From NCBI GenBank assembly GCA_934045905.1, contig OW203763.1:41012724-41076723 (forward strand): DNA of 64,000 bases, read 5' to 3'. Below are positions 1-11,900 of this stretch, piece by piece. Every line of letters starts with the position of its first letter. The stretch's first letter is position 1. The DNA comes from Leuctra nigra (lineage: Eukaryota; Arthropoda; Insecta; Plecoptera; Leuctridae). A program made the position numbers and the translations under genes. Below the pieces are notes generated by a model, which had not been told where the DNA came from, did no database searches, and saw only the letters and a list, made by a program, of their open reading frames with translations.

Positions 1-255
1 TACGGTCCCTCCATGTTTATATATAGATCTACTGTAAGAGTCTCCGATTTTGAAGTTGCACAGGTTGACTGATTTTATCTCGTCTTCTTTGAGCCAATGC
101 TCCGTTAGACATACTACATCTATCATTTTCTCCGTACCTTCATACTTATCTAAAAATATTTCAAGTCCATTTTTTGAAGATTGTATTGCTTGGATGTTTT
201 GGTGCATAATGTTAAATGTTGCATTTGTTACAGGATTACTAATGATTTCATGAGA
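1..255 (-). mobile_element. LINE fragment: N-terminal endonuclease domain, cut by window edge
   Basis: Read on the minus strand, one frame gives FNIMHQNIQ, then LEIFLDKYEG, DVVCLTEHWLKEDEI and YSRSIYKHGG. This is the start of an AP-endonuclease domain as in CR1/Jockey-type non-LTR retrotransposons (N-x-Q, the catalytic E in TEHWL, and Y-R..HGG). The element continues beyond position 1. It points away from the RT fragment at 1301. Confidence 0.75.
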
Positions 256-479
256 GCTGATTTTATGTTTGTTGTTTGTGAAAGTGTGCGATGTATGTGT
301 GTTATTCGAGTCAATGGGGTTACAAGTACTTGTTTTTTGTGTGTGACTTGGGTTTCTTCCATGTCAGAAAGACTGTAATATCCTAGGTTTGGGCATGCGC
401 TGAGGGCGGGTGTTCGTAAGATTCGTTTTCTTAATTGTCCCAGTTTTCTTTGCCCCTTCCTTTGCCCCTTTCACAGCGA

Positions 480-953
480 CCGGCTGGGCTGGGTACCTCC
501 GCTGCTCTCGGCTCCAGGGCTGGACTGGGCATCTTCGCTGCCCTCCGGATCAGGGCTGGTCTGGGTTTCTTCGCTGCACTCCGGATCAGGGCTGGGCTGG
601 GTACCTCCGCTGCTCTCGGCTCCAGGGCTGGACTGGGCATCTTCGCTGCCCTCCGGATCAGGGCTGGTCTGGGTTTCTTCGCTGCACTCCGGATCAGGGC
701 TGGGCTGGGTACCTCCGCTGCTCTCGGCTCCAGGGCTGGACTGGGCATCTTCGCTGCCCTCCGGATCAGGGCTGGTCTGGGTTTCTTCGCTGCACTCCGG
801 ATCAGGGCTGGGCTGGGTACCTCTGCTGCTCTCGGCTCCAGGGCTGGGTTGGGTTCCTTCGCTGCGCTCCGGATCAGGGCTGGGCTGGGTGCCTCCGCTG
901 CTCTCGGCTCCAGGGCTGGACTGGGCATCTTCGCTGCACTCCGGATCAGGTAG
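480..953. repeat. GC-rich minisatellite, 108-bp unit made of three 36-bp subunits
   Basis: GGGTACCTCC recurs at 491, 599 and 707, an exact 108-bp period, and variant copies continue to about 950. Each unit holds three related 36-bp blocks built on GGGCTGG and TCCGGATCAGG. Because the period is divisible by 3 and lacks stops, several frames on both strands stay open. It lies between two divergent LINE fragments and could be the tandem 5' region of the minus-strand LINE. Confidence 0.9.
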
Positions 954-1138
954 CAGGAACTCATTTTCGGTTTTATATTTCTTTGAGGCCTAGTCTCCGG
1001 AGTTTTCGTTTTCTTCTTCATCACTCCCTTTGCGGACTCTGGGACTGCTGGGTTTTGCTCCGGTGCAGGGCCCGGCTTCTCTGCTGGGTTCGGTCTCGGT
1101 CTCGTGGCACCCGCGGGCTGTGGTGGCGGTGACGTCTT

Positions 1139-1290
1139 CGTCATCTCTGACCCGGACAGTGACGTCTGCTTCACTCCGGACAGCGACGTCTGCGTCACCC
1201 TGGACAGCGACGTCTGCTTCACTCCGGACAGCGACGTCTGCTTCACCCCGGACAGCGGCGTCTGCGTCGTCTGCTTCACCCCGGACAGCG
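1139..1290. repeat. 24-bp GC-rich tandem repeat
   Basis: About six copies of a 24-bp unit with core ACGTCTGC and CCGGACAGCG, again a multiple of 3 and open in several frames (DVCFTPDS on plus, DVAVRSEA on minus). It ends directly at the RT fragment. Confidence 0.85.
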
Positions 1291-1300
1291 ACGTCTGGGG

Positions 1301-2443
1301 TTGTCAACACTCATTGTATTTTTAGATTTAAAGCAAGCGTTTGAGGCAGTTAATGCAGTTGATAGATTACTAAAAAAGTTGGAATATATGTATGGAGTGG
1401 AGGGTGTAGTGTTAGCATGGATCAAGGATTATTTAAATGCAAGAAAACAAAAAGTAAGATTTGGTAATGCAATATCTGAAGTGGAAGACTGTGTTCATGG
1501 GGTGCCTCAGGGATCGGTATTAGGCCCATTATTATTTGTTATATATCTTAATGATATAAGTGTATGTAGCAGAATTACATTTTTAAACATGTATGCCGAT
1601 GACATGGTATTATCTGTGGCAGGAAATAATATTGATGTAATGGGTAATATAATGAGCAAAGAGTTGGAAGATTTTTCACAATGGCTGAAAATAAATAAGC
1701 TTAAGTTGAATGTGTCCAAGTCTAAAGGAATGTTTGTAGGTGTAGGAAAGTACTTTAATAAAAATGTAAATGGAGCAGTTAATATGCAAATGGACAGTGA
1801 AGATATTGAAATAGTAAGTAGTTTTAAGTATTTAGGTTTAGTTTTAGATGAAAAACCTAATTTCAAATTGCATATGGAGTAGGTATATTACAAAAAAAAT
1901 GGAAAGAAAGTTGGTTATCTACGGAGAATAGGAAATAAAGTATCATTATGGACTAGGATTATGATATACAATGTAATTATCAAACCTCATTTTGAGTATG
2001 GTGCCACTATTTTATATCAGGCCAACAAAAATGATATATGTAAATTGCAGGTACTGCAAAATAAGGCCATGCGCAGTATCTTGAGGTGTAGAAGAGATGT
2101 GCCAATTGTTGTTATGTTGGATATGTTAAAGTGGTTAAATGTTCATGACTCTATTTTGTTGTTAGTATTAGTTTTCATATTTAAAATTAGAAAAGGAATG
2201 ATGCCCGATTACCTCTGTAGTAAAATAGAATGTTTTGGAAGTGTCCATAATATTAAGACGCGAAGTGCAGTTCAAATGGCTAGCTATAGAAAAGATGTAA
2301 AAAGCAAAAAATGGGCATCTGCAATATTTAATGATGGAATCAAAATTTATGATAAAATACCACTAGAAGTTAGGATGTGTGATTGTGTTTTAAATTTTAA
2401 GAGCAAATGTAATGACTTGATTTTGCATGGAAAGTTAAGATAG
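1301..2443 (+). pseudogene. 5'-truncated CR1/Jockey-type LINE reverse transcriptase, one stop codon
   Basis: A single frame from about 1301 to 2443 interrupted only by TAG at 1880-1882. It starts inside RT motif A (VFLDLKQAFEAV), then GVPQGSVLGPLLFVIYLNDI (motif B), MYADDM (motif C with both catalytic Asp), LKINKLKLNVSKS, and the thumb/C-terminal part (IIKPHFEYGA, LQNKAMRSIL). The endonuclease domain and RT N-terminus are missing. The first half of the frame at 35400-36955 is from the same clade. A 3' tail with ACAAT-type repeats ends near 2768, interrupted by a MITE. Confidence 0.85.
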
Positions 2444-2457
2444 TACCTATATAGATA

Positions 2458-2673
2458 ATGGGGTTGTTCACTGCCATTTGCTCTCACTCGCAGCGCTAGC
2501 GGCATTGGAGGTGTCTCTCTCTGATTGGTTGGTCTCTGAATCCAAGATCTATTAATCAAACTCCCGCCAAAGTTTAAAAACCTTCCATTCCGCTAGATGC
2601 ATTTTGATTGGCTCTCTCCCGGACGATTAGAACAGCAGCGCCATCTACAATAGTTTTGCGTGAACAACCCCAT
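2458..2673. mobile_element. 216-bp Tc1/mariner-type MITE inside LINE 3' UTR
   Basis: TIR ATGGGGTTGTTCAC at both ends, flanked by TA (2456-2457 and 2674-2675), the usual target duplication of Tc1/mariner elements. There is no coding capacity. It sits in the LINE 3' UTR, so it is the younger insertion. Confidence 0.8.
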
Positions 2674-3010
2674 TAGAAGAGATATTTTACTTGTTACTTC
2701 TATGTAATTAGTGTAAGCAAACTGGCTTATGTAAGCTAATAATAAATACATACAATACAATACAATCATCCGATGACGTCTTTGCTAACACGTCATCTAG
2801 CTCCAGTATGTGAGCTCTGATTTCATTGATAATAACATTACAAGGATTGATTGAAAAGTAACCTGATCAGCAGTCTATTCCATGGTAAATAAGACTCTTC
2901 TATTGCCTTTATAATTAGATTGAAACCAGAAGCCTACCATATTATGCTGTTCGTATAAATTAGTCGGAATAATTGCCGACTCCAATGAAACTGTGATTAT
3001 CAACGACGTA

Positions 3011-3217
3011 CACTTGGTACAATTGATCGTTCAATAAATCTGATTGGCTGAAAAATGTTAGATCGCGAAAAATCAGAAGTGAGTCCAAGCGATCTCCTTG
3101 GCTCACTCTAGTAGGTGACCTCACATTTCAATGATAATAACAAGCTTTGATTGGTTATGGGACATGACCAGCAGTCATTCAAATTTGCTCACCGATCAAT
3201 TTTAAATGTGCCAAGTG
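3011..3217. mobile_element. MITE family M1, copy 1 (TA-flanked, CACTTGG ends)
   Basis: Ends CACTTGG...CCAAGTG flanked by TA on both sides. The interior shares long blocks (AATGATAATAACAAGC, GACATGACCAGCAGTCATTC) with 54338-54548 and 29382-29581. Confidence 0.75.
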
Positions 3218-3478
3218 TACCTATAATGGTTGTGATTATACCTCCAGATTTATACATTATTTCATGTCGAAGCACATGCAGTGATAAAAAAAAAATCACA
3301 TTTATGAATGTTTTTGGTTCAATTGCCTTGCCATGTAGTAGAACGATCGATGTGATGGATGTTGAAATATTACATTTTTTTCTAGCCAAGGATTAATTAT
3401 TAAAATGTAAAGTTAACTAATTAATTTATTTTATATTTTCCAATTGTAAATTTAAATCTTTCTGATACCATCAATATA

Positions 3479-6040
3479 GTACAGTCAGTTAGGTGAAAAA
3501 TTAGGGGTTTGATGATAAACCTGTAAAAATTTCAGCATATACTCAGAAAAACTAGCTTATCAACATAGGCTACGGTGCATATCGAATTTTTTCATATTTG
3601 GGGGGGGGGGGGGGGGTAGGGGGGGTCAAAATTTTATTTTCAATATTAAAATAAAAATTGCGGAGTTGGTGATAGCAACTCAAAACTTTCACAAAATCCT
3701 CATTAAACTCATCTTATAATAATGTGCCTTTGTGCATGAAAATATTCTCATTATTTTGGGGTGGAGGGGGGGTAAACGATATTTTTAATTGTTGGCATAA
3801 ACACTAGGGGTTTGATGATAAATTTGTAAAAATGTCACCATATACTCAGCAAAAGTAGCTTATCAACATAGGCTACGGTGCATATCAAATTTGTTCATAT
3901 TTGGGGGCGGGGGGGGGGGGGGGGGGGGGGGGTAAGGGGGGTCAAATTTTTATTATCAATATTAAAATAAAAATGGCGGAGTTGGTAATAGCAACTCAAA
4001 ACATTCACAAAATCCTCATTAAACTTATCTTATAATAATGTTTCTTTGTGCATGAAAATATTCTCATTATTTTGGGGGGGACGGGGGGTAGACGATATTT
4101 TTAATTGTTGGCATACAAATTAGGGGTTTAATGATAAACCCGTAAAAATTTTTCCCCATACTCAGCAAAACAAGCTCATTAACATAGGCTACGGTGCATA
4201 TAAATTTTTTTCATATTTGGGGGGGTAAGGGTGGTTTAATTTTGATTTTCAATATTAGAATAAAAATGTCGGAGTTAATGATAGAAATCTTTAAAGTTAA
4301 CAAAATACTCTATATACTCATCTTATAATAATGGGTCATTTTGAATGAAATTTTTTTCAATAATTTAGGGGGGGAGGGGGGGTAGACGATATTTTTAATT
4401 GTTGGTATACAATTAAATATTAGGGAATAAATATTAGGAATATTAGGGGTTTGAAGTTAAACCTCTAAAAATTTCACCATATACTCAGAAAAACTAGCTA
4501 ACCAACATAGGCTACGGTGCATATCAATTTTTTTCATATTTGGGGGGTAATGGGGGTTAAATTTTTATTTTCGTTGTTGCAATAAAAATGGCGGAAACTT
4601 AAAAAAAAATCCTGCACAAGGGTCGATTATTATAAGATGAGGTAACGAGTGTTTTGTAAAAATTGTATGTTTCCATCATTAACTCCGCCATTTTTATTAT
4701 AATATTGAAAATCAAAATTTGACCCACCCCACCCCCCAAATATGAACTTATTCGTTATTCACCGTAGCCAATGTTGATAAGCTAGTTTTGCTGAGTTCAA
4801 GGTGACATTTTTTCAAAATTGTTATCTAACTCCTAGTGTTTATCACAACAATTAAAAATATCGTCTACCCCCCCTCCCACCCAAAATATTGAATTTATTT
4901 TCATACTGAAAGCCCTATCATTATTAGATGAGTATAAAGAGTATCCTGTGATAGTTTTGAGTTTCTATCACTAACTCCGCCATTTTTATTCTAATATTAA
5001 AAATAAAAAATTTACCCCCCCTACCCCCCCAAATATGTAAAAATTTGATATGCACCGTAGCCTATGTTGGTTAGCTAGTTTTTCTGAGTATATGGTGAAA
5101 TTTTAAGAGGTTTATCTTCAAACCCCTAATGTTTATACCAATCAATTAAAAATATCGTCTACCCCCCTCCCCCCCTAAATTATTGAAAAAAATTTCATTC
5201 AAAATGACCCATTATTATAAGATGAGTATATAGAGTATTTTTTTAACTTTATAGATTTCTATCATTAACTCCGAAATTTTTATTCTAATATTGAAAATCA
5301 AAATTAAACCACCCCTACCCCCCCAAATATAAAAAAATTGATATGCACCGTAGCCTATGTTAATGAGCTTGTTTTGCTGAGTATGGGGTAAAATTTTTAC
5401 GGGTTTATCATTAAACCCCTAATTTGTATGCCAACAATTAAAAATATCGTCTACCCCCCGTCCCCCCCAAAATAATGAGAATATTTTCATGCACAAAGAA
5501 ACATTATTATAAGATAAGTTTAATGAGGATTTTGTGAATGTTTTGAGTTGCTATTACCAACTCCGCCATTTTTATTTTAATATTGATAATAAAAATTTGA
5601 CCCCCCTTACCCCCCCAAATATGAACAAATTTGATATGCACCGTAGCCTATGTTGATAAGCTACTTTTGCTGAGTATATGGTGACATTTTTACAAATTTA
5701 TCATCAAACCCCTAGTGTTTATGCCAACAATTAAAAATATCGTCTACCCCCCCCTCCACCCCAAAATAATGAGAATATTTTCATGCACAAAGGCACATTA
5801 TTATAAGATGAGTTTAATGAGGATTTTGTGAAAGTTTTGAGTTGCTATCACCAACTCCGCCATTTTAATTTTAATATTGAAAATAAAATTTTGACCCCCC
5901 TACCCCCCCAAATATGAAAAAATTCGATATGCACCGTAGCCTATGTTGATAAGCTAGTTTTTCTGAGTATATGCTGAAATTTTTACAGGTTTATCATCAA
6001 ACCCCTAATTGTGACCTAAAATTGATCTAACTGACTGTAC
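3479..6040. mobile_element. 2.56-kb foldback element built of about 310-bp repeats with poly-G tracts
   Basis: GTACAGTCAGTTAG at 3479-3492 is mirrored by its reverse complement at 6027-6040, and the matching continues inward for over 1 kb. Each arm is a series of about 310-bp units containing ACTCAGCAAAACTAGCTTAT-like, GGCTACGGTGCATAT and GACGATATTTTTAATTGTTG blocks and a G (left arm) or C (right arm) homopolymer. Four units lie on the left and five on the right, the odd one forming the loop (about 4600-5000). No ORF. It resembles Foldback/Galileo-type structures with tandem repeats in the TIRs. Confidence 0.85.
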
Positions 6041-6237
6041 TAATATTAGATACCTTTAAGAGGTCAAATGTCATAACATGGCAATATACAATAAATGGAA
6101 ATCAATCAAACAATTGTATCGACTGTATTTGAAAAAACTAACTAAAATAAGTGGCATAACTCATTGGAATGGTAACTTCAACAAACCAAGATCATTTTAT
6201 GAATAAATAATATATTTATTTTTGAATGAAATGAATA

Positions 6238-6239
<2 letters not shown>

Positions 6240-6287
<48 letters not shown>
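6240..6287. repeat. (TA)n microsatellite
   Basis: An uninterrupted alternating TA tract of about 45 bp. Confidence 0.95.
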
Positions 6288-6289
<2 letters not shown>

Positions 6290-6290
<1 letters not shown>

Positions 6291-8870
6291 TTTATAATTA
6301 GATAGTTTTATATGTATTGTATAATTTACAAATGTCATCAATTGCATCAGATTATTCAAAAGCAGTGCACAAATATATCATTGGTGCACGCAGTCAAGGA
6401 TTGAGAGAAAATGTAGTCTTTTATCAACTAAACTCTAGTTAAAATATTATCTAAAGCCGAATTTCGATAATTTCCGAGTCGTCGTTAGTTACACATATTA
6501 AAACAAAAATGTTATAAAATACGCCATACAAGAATTAGTTTAAAAAATCACGATAGTATCATCTAAATCTACTGAAATTGCCTAGTGATTTTAAACATGT
6601 TCATTTGGTAGCTTACATTTGAATTGATAATATCACAGTACCTACTACACTAATGACATGCATATCTTACAATGTTAGTTTGTTATCTCCTTTCACCATA
6701 CAAACATAGCAGCAATAGAAATTGTAGTGACAAAATAATTACTATATTCCTCTAAATTTAGTTGCAACGAGATCAAATTCGTTGAACTAAGTTCACACTG
6801 AGACAAAATTGACTGGTATACAAACTATTCTATTTTGACTAAGTAATAATTAAATGTGGATTATCGAAAGTAATACGTATATAAACTACCAAGAGCTTGA
6901 CAGATTTGAGTAGTTTTCATTATTTATTTGCAGACTACCTACATTGAACTGCATTATCAAAATCGTTGAAATTTGTTTCTTTTCAAATGAACATTCTAGA
7001 TACATAGGTGTCTGTCTTTTACTTGACTAAGTATGCGCAATTTTGTATGTAAGTATTGTATTTTGTACTTGTGGGGCATATGCCCATTACAAATAATGGA
7101 TTATTAATAATAGTAATAATAAAAATAACTACCTATTAGTACATCGTTGACTGCATTCGAGTTTTCAGATTGCTTGCTATAAAATTCATTAGTTAGTATG
7201 TATTAATATTATTATTATTTGGTATTGTTAGATCTATGTAATTCTCAAATTAAAATTTACAGCTTAAAATTATACAAAAATTGTCCCCTGTTTCACTTGT
7301 GTACGTAAACAAGAATTCATTATCTATATCAAAAAAGTATTGCACCGACTGCTATTTAATCACAAATGTATCTGCCTTTTGTCCAGAAGTGAGATTCTCA
7401 GGATTCACTCTTAGTGACAAGAATAAGCTTTTTGAAAAAAAAAATTTATCAGATAAGACACGAGCATCTCAAATCCAGAAAAATGACAGTTGGACTTTTT
7501 GACTGGCCAATGGGTTGACACAACAAACCTGTTATCCAGTAGCTAACTTAAGGTACTTATTTCAGATTTATTTTATCGAGATGCTTTGCCAAGTTCTCTA
7601 ACTGCTGGCAGTTGTATACCTACTGGTACCGTATGATTTCATCACAGGCAGCAATTTCTACGAAAGTGAGTTTTCGAGAGTTCCGTAAAGCTTGAATTAA
7701 ATGGAGCAATATTTTGAATCAAGGCTCAGATCAATTTGGGCAAACAAAATGATTCAAAATTCTTCATTGTTGTTGCCCTCCTTACATTCTTCAATTTATG
7801 TTATTAAATGATTGTTTTCACACTGTTGTCCTTTGATGCGTTTTAATTTGTTAAATTATATCTTGATCTCGAGTGTTGACTCAAAACATTGATCTGTGTA
7901 CTTCATCTTCAGATAACACAAGAAACAAGGATTCCATGAACGTGATGCTCGTAATGTGGGTTGAGTAAACAGGTCACGTGAAACCGTTCCCCTCACAACA
8001 TTCCTCATCAAAACCATCATAGTTTTAGAAAACCGTCTTTAAACTTAATATTTGTTAAATAGTACTGAAATCGATTGGTATACCTATAATTGTCTACAAA
8101 TTTGTTGGAAAACTTACAATAAGTTAGCTACTGATGAATGAACTGAAAAAATTATTATTTCGAAGAGGAAGTCTGCAAAAAACACTAAATCACAACACCT
8201 TCTTAGAGGAAGACTAGAGCAATACTAAATCAAACATACAATGAACAGAAAACACAAAAAGCAAAGAACTAAAAATGTTTCTAGTGGCAAACTAACATCT
8301 ACGTAGGCCTACACCCCGTCACCATCGATAAATTGAATCACACTGTATAACCTAGTGGCACTACAAATATATTAGGTAACAAATAGTCTACGATTAGAAA
8401 TAACTTATTAGCTACAAGTTAAGTAATGATACTTTTATAACTTATCTTGTTATCTAAAAATAATATTAAAAACAAAATAGGACACTCTAATGTAAATAAA
8501 ACTGTGCATAAATTATATCGATTATCAAAATTAAGAATAGTTACCTTTCAGTGGTAAATTGTACATAATTTACTGGTTAAAATGAATGTTAAATATAAGT
8601 ATTAGTAGTACGTTTCCAGGTGGCTCGCAAAAAGAGCCTACATATTTCATGGCCGAAGCCAGTAAGATGTGTCTTATTAGCTAATGTAACAATGATAATA
8701 TTAATAATAAAAATAATAACAAAAAGAGAAGAAAACTCGTCATACTATCAAAAGAAATTTCACCAGAAGTACATTCTGCTTGTCAGATTGCACATAGAGA
8801 AGTGAAGAAGGAAAATATGTGTTACGAAAAGTGAAAATAACTAACTTCAATTAAAAAACCTAAAGTTGCA
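6290..8870. other. AT-rich intergenic stretch downstream of ATG101
   Basis: No frame with a recognisable domain, no clear TIR pair and no tandem array was seen. The 3' UTR of ATG101 should end in the upper part of it, but no canonical poly(A) signal on the minus strand was found. Confidence 0.5.
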
Positions 8871-8954
8871 TCAAAGAGAGAGTGTCTCTTTGATTAGTTT
8901 CTTCATTGTTGTACCAACAGAGGTGTTAGCAGGACCCGAAGTAGTGAATGAAAC
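8871..8954 (-). CDS. ATG101: ATG101 coding exon 5 (C-terminus)
   Basis: 84 nt: 27 codons plus TGA, after the acceptor TTATTCCAG. It encodes [14 protein letters not shown] followed by [13 protein letters not shown], the conserved family C-terminus. It is separated from exon 4 by 4.18 kb, most of it a foldback transposon. Confidence 0.93.
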   Translation of the reverse strand, partial: VSFTTSGPANTSVGTTMKKLIKETLSL

Positions 8955-11900
8955 CTGGAATAAGAATCACAATTTAAATAATTTGTTAAAAAAGATATTC
9001 GTACATAATATTTGGCGAAACATTTGTGGATTTGAAAATTTGAAATATTTTACAAATTGGTTAAATATGTACCTAGCTAGGTGCTATTAATGTATGTATA
9101 TTTTCAGATTCGAATTGGCATTAAAAATCTGAAATTGAGATCTAATAAAAATAGTAACATATTCAGTGAATCTGAAACTTACAAAAATAATTACAACATA
9201 ATTTGAAACATCTGTTCACTATGTGACTAAACACATTAAAGTTTAGGTAAATACTCTATCTTCGATAATTGGGGAAATTACTTCCATTTCAGTGATTGCA
9301 AGTGCACCACTCTTGTAATTGAATGAAAATTACTATGAGGACTCACATATTAGCCACGAGTATTAGAAAAGGTATTGTGGTTAAAGTGCTACTCCATGGG
9401 CATTGGGTCATTCCAGGGGATCTCACTCACCTCTTGACCTCGACCAACCCAGATTTGGATGAAACTTGAAATGTACACTTGTTTAGATTAGTGATGTAAG
9501 TAATCCATTTTTTTTTTTTTTTTATTCAAAGGGTTCAAAAGTTATAGAGGGTTGAAATTTGGGGCTTTTTCACCCCCGCACGGCTGGTCGCTATCATTTT
9601 AATTAATTTTGAGGGTTGTATGAGAGCTACAGAGCTCCAAAAATATGCATTTGAAAGGTAAGAACATGATCTGCATGAATATGTATTTTAACTTGACACT
9701 TTGTTGACTGGTATTTAATTATGATTTTTCCCATCTACATTTTCAAAAACGACCCTAGGGGAAAAACTTATTTTTTGGGGGTTGATTTTTTTTTTGAAAT
9801 TACAAAACATATGCATGACTATGTGTGCTAAATTTCAGGACTGGCCCTCCAGAACTTTTTTTTATATATGTATATTTAGTGAGAATCATCAGTTTCGAAG
9901 CATCGTTCACCTGCAATATGACAAACTTATAGGTACTTTCTTCCTGTAAAATAAATTAAAATGGTTCTAGGTGACTTCTAGTTCTTAACCTTACTGCAGC
10001 AAATGATTTTCAAGCCCTGGAGTTGCATTGCTTGTGTCTGCAGCTGACAATACGTATGTTCGGCCCATTGCAGTAGTTGGGTCAGCCAATGATAAAACTT
10101 CATCGAGATGCACTTGTAGCTGGTCTGGTTTAGTGGGGTAGAAGTAAGTAGGTGCTGGTCCATGGGGGTGGAGGAAACTAACTTTCAGTTCACTCGTGCT
10201 AGATAGTTTTTGCAAAACACATGTAAGCCACCAGTCTCCGTCACAAAACTATGTTCATCGTCAAAGGCAAATGTGTGGGTTTGAATATCAATCACGCAAT
10301 CTTCATCACTATCCTCACTGGAATTTACTTGATCTTCTTCCTCATCAACATATACAGTGTTTGATTCATCAGACAGAGAAAATGGTTTCACATTCAAAGA
10401 TGCCAGTGACTACGGAAGAAATGCATGGAAACCTCAAGGAGTTAAACCGTTTTTTCAGTACAGCACAAGAAAATCTTTGTCAACTTATATGTCATCATCA
10501 AAAAGTCTAAGTTCAACTCTTCAGCAGAATGGCATTTCTTTGCTACGTCGCATGGAAAGTGGCCTTGTGACGGAACAATAAAATGTAATTTGGCAAAGGG
10601 CAAGCTTACAGAAGCCATGTGATGATCAGATAATGACTCCGATTGACTTATACCAGTGGGCAGCATAAAATATGTGGACCGTTACATTTGCATTTGTATC
10701 GGATGAAGAAATACAAGAAAATACTGCTGTACTGAAAGAACGGTTTAACTCCTTAAAATAACTATCACTGGAACACAATGTTTCCATGCATTTCTTCCAG
10801 TGGCGTCGGAAGTCTATTTTCTTAGGGGGGGCACATTTTGCTTGGGATCTAGGTAGGTTAGGAACTAAATTGTAAGGGAGAACATAATTCAGTAAATGAC
10901 GATGTGTGTGGGAAACACGATTTGCGAAAAGAAACAATGGGGGGTCTGGGGGGAAGGCCCCCCAGCACCATGCGAAATTTTGAATTTCAGAAATGAATTT
11001 GGAGCGTTTCTACATGATTTCACACTTTTTAAACCTATCTTTATCTAAATTATATGCACTTGAAAAGTGATTAGTTTTGGATGATATCTCCGCATTTATT
11101 CACATTCACAATAGGTCCAATTTGAAATGCATTATGAATTTCAGACATTTTTAGACATAGACATAGACATAGACATTTAAGACATTACACATTAAAATGC
11201 CGCGCAGCGGATTTTTTTGAATTTCGAATGATTATGGTGCAATTTATTTTAATTGTAAGAAAACAAAAGTTAATCATTCACTCATAAGGAATGTTCATAT
11301 AAATAAGCCCCGCAGCGATTTACTCAAATTTTAATAGGTACTCTAGGCAGTGAATGATTTTGGTGTCAAATAACAAAATCAATTGAATTCCGTCAGAAGA
11401 CTTTCACATGACAATGCCGCAAACAATGCCTAACAATGCCGCGCAGCGAATTTTTTTGAAATTCAGCCCTTATCGAGTAATTTTTTAAAGATATAATGTG
11501 TTACCAGGTGGGGCAGATTGATACTCTTGCCCCCCCTTCAGACGTCTAGGGAGGGCACGTGCCCCTGCTGCCCCCCCGGTTCCGACGCCACTGATTTCTT
11601 CCATAGTCACTGGCATCTTTGAATGTGAAAGGTGAATGTGAATGTGAACGTCAATGTGAATGTGATGAATCAAACACTGTATATGTTGCTGAGGAAGAAG
11701 ATCAAGTAAATGCCAGTGAGGATAGAGATGAAGATTGCCTGATTGACATTCAAACCCACACATTTGCCTTTGACGATGTACGTAGTTTTGTGACGGAGAC
11801 TGGTGGCTTGCATGTGTTTTGCAAAAACTATCTAGCGATTTCCTCCACCCCCATGGACCAGCACCTTCTTACTTCTACCCCACTAAACCAGACCAGCTAC

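Noticed and set aside
410..1279. Long overlapping ORFs on both strands (240 and 282 codons)
   Set aside because: They are a product of GC-rich tandem repeats with periods divisible by 3 and no stops. No start context or domain favours one frame as a host gene.
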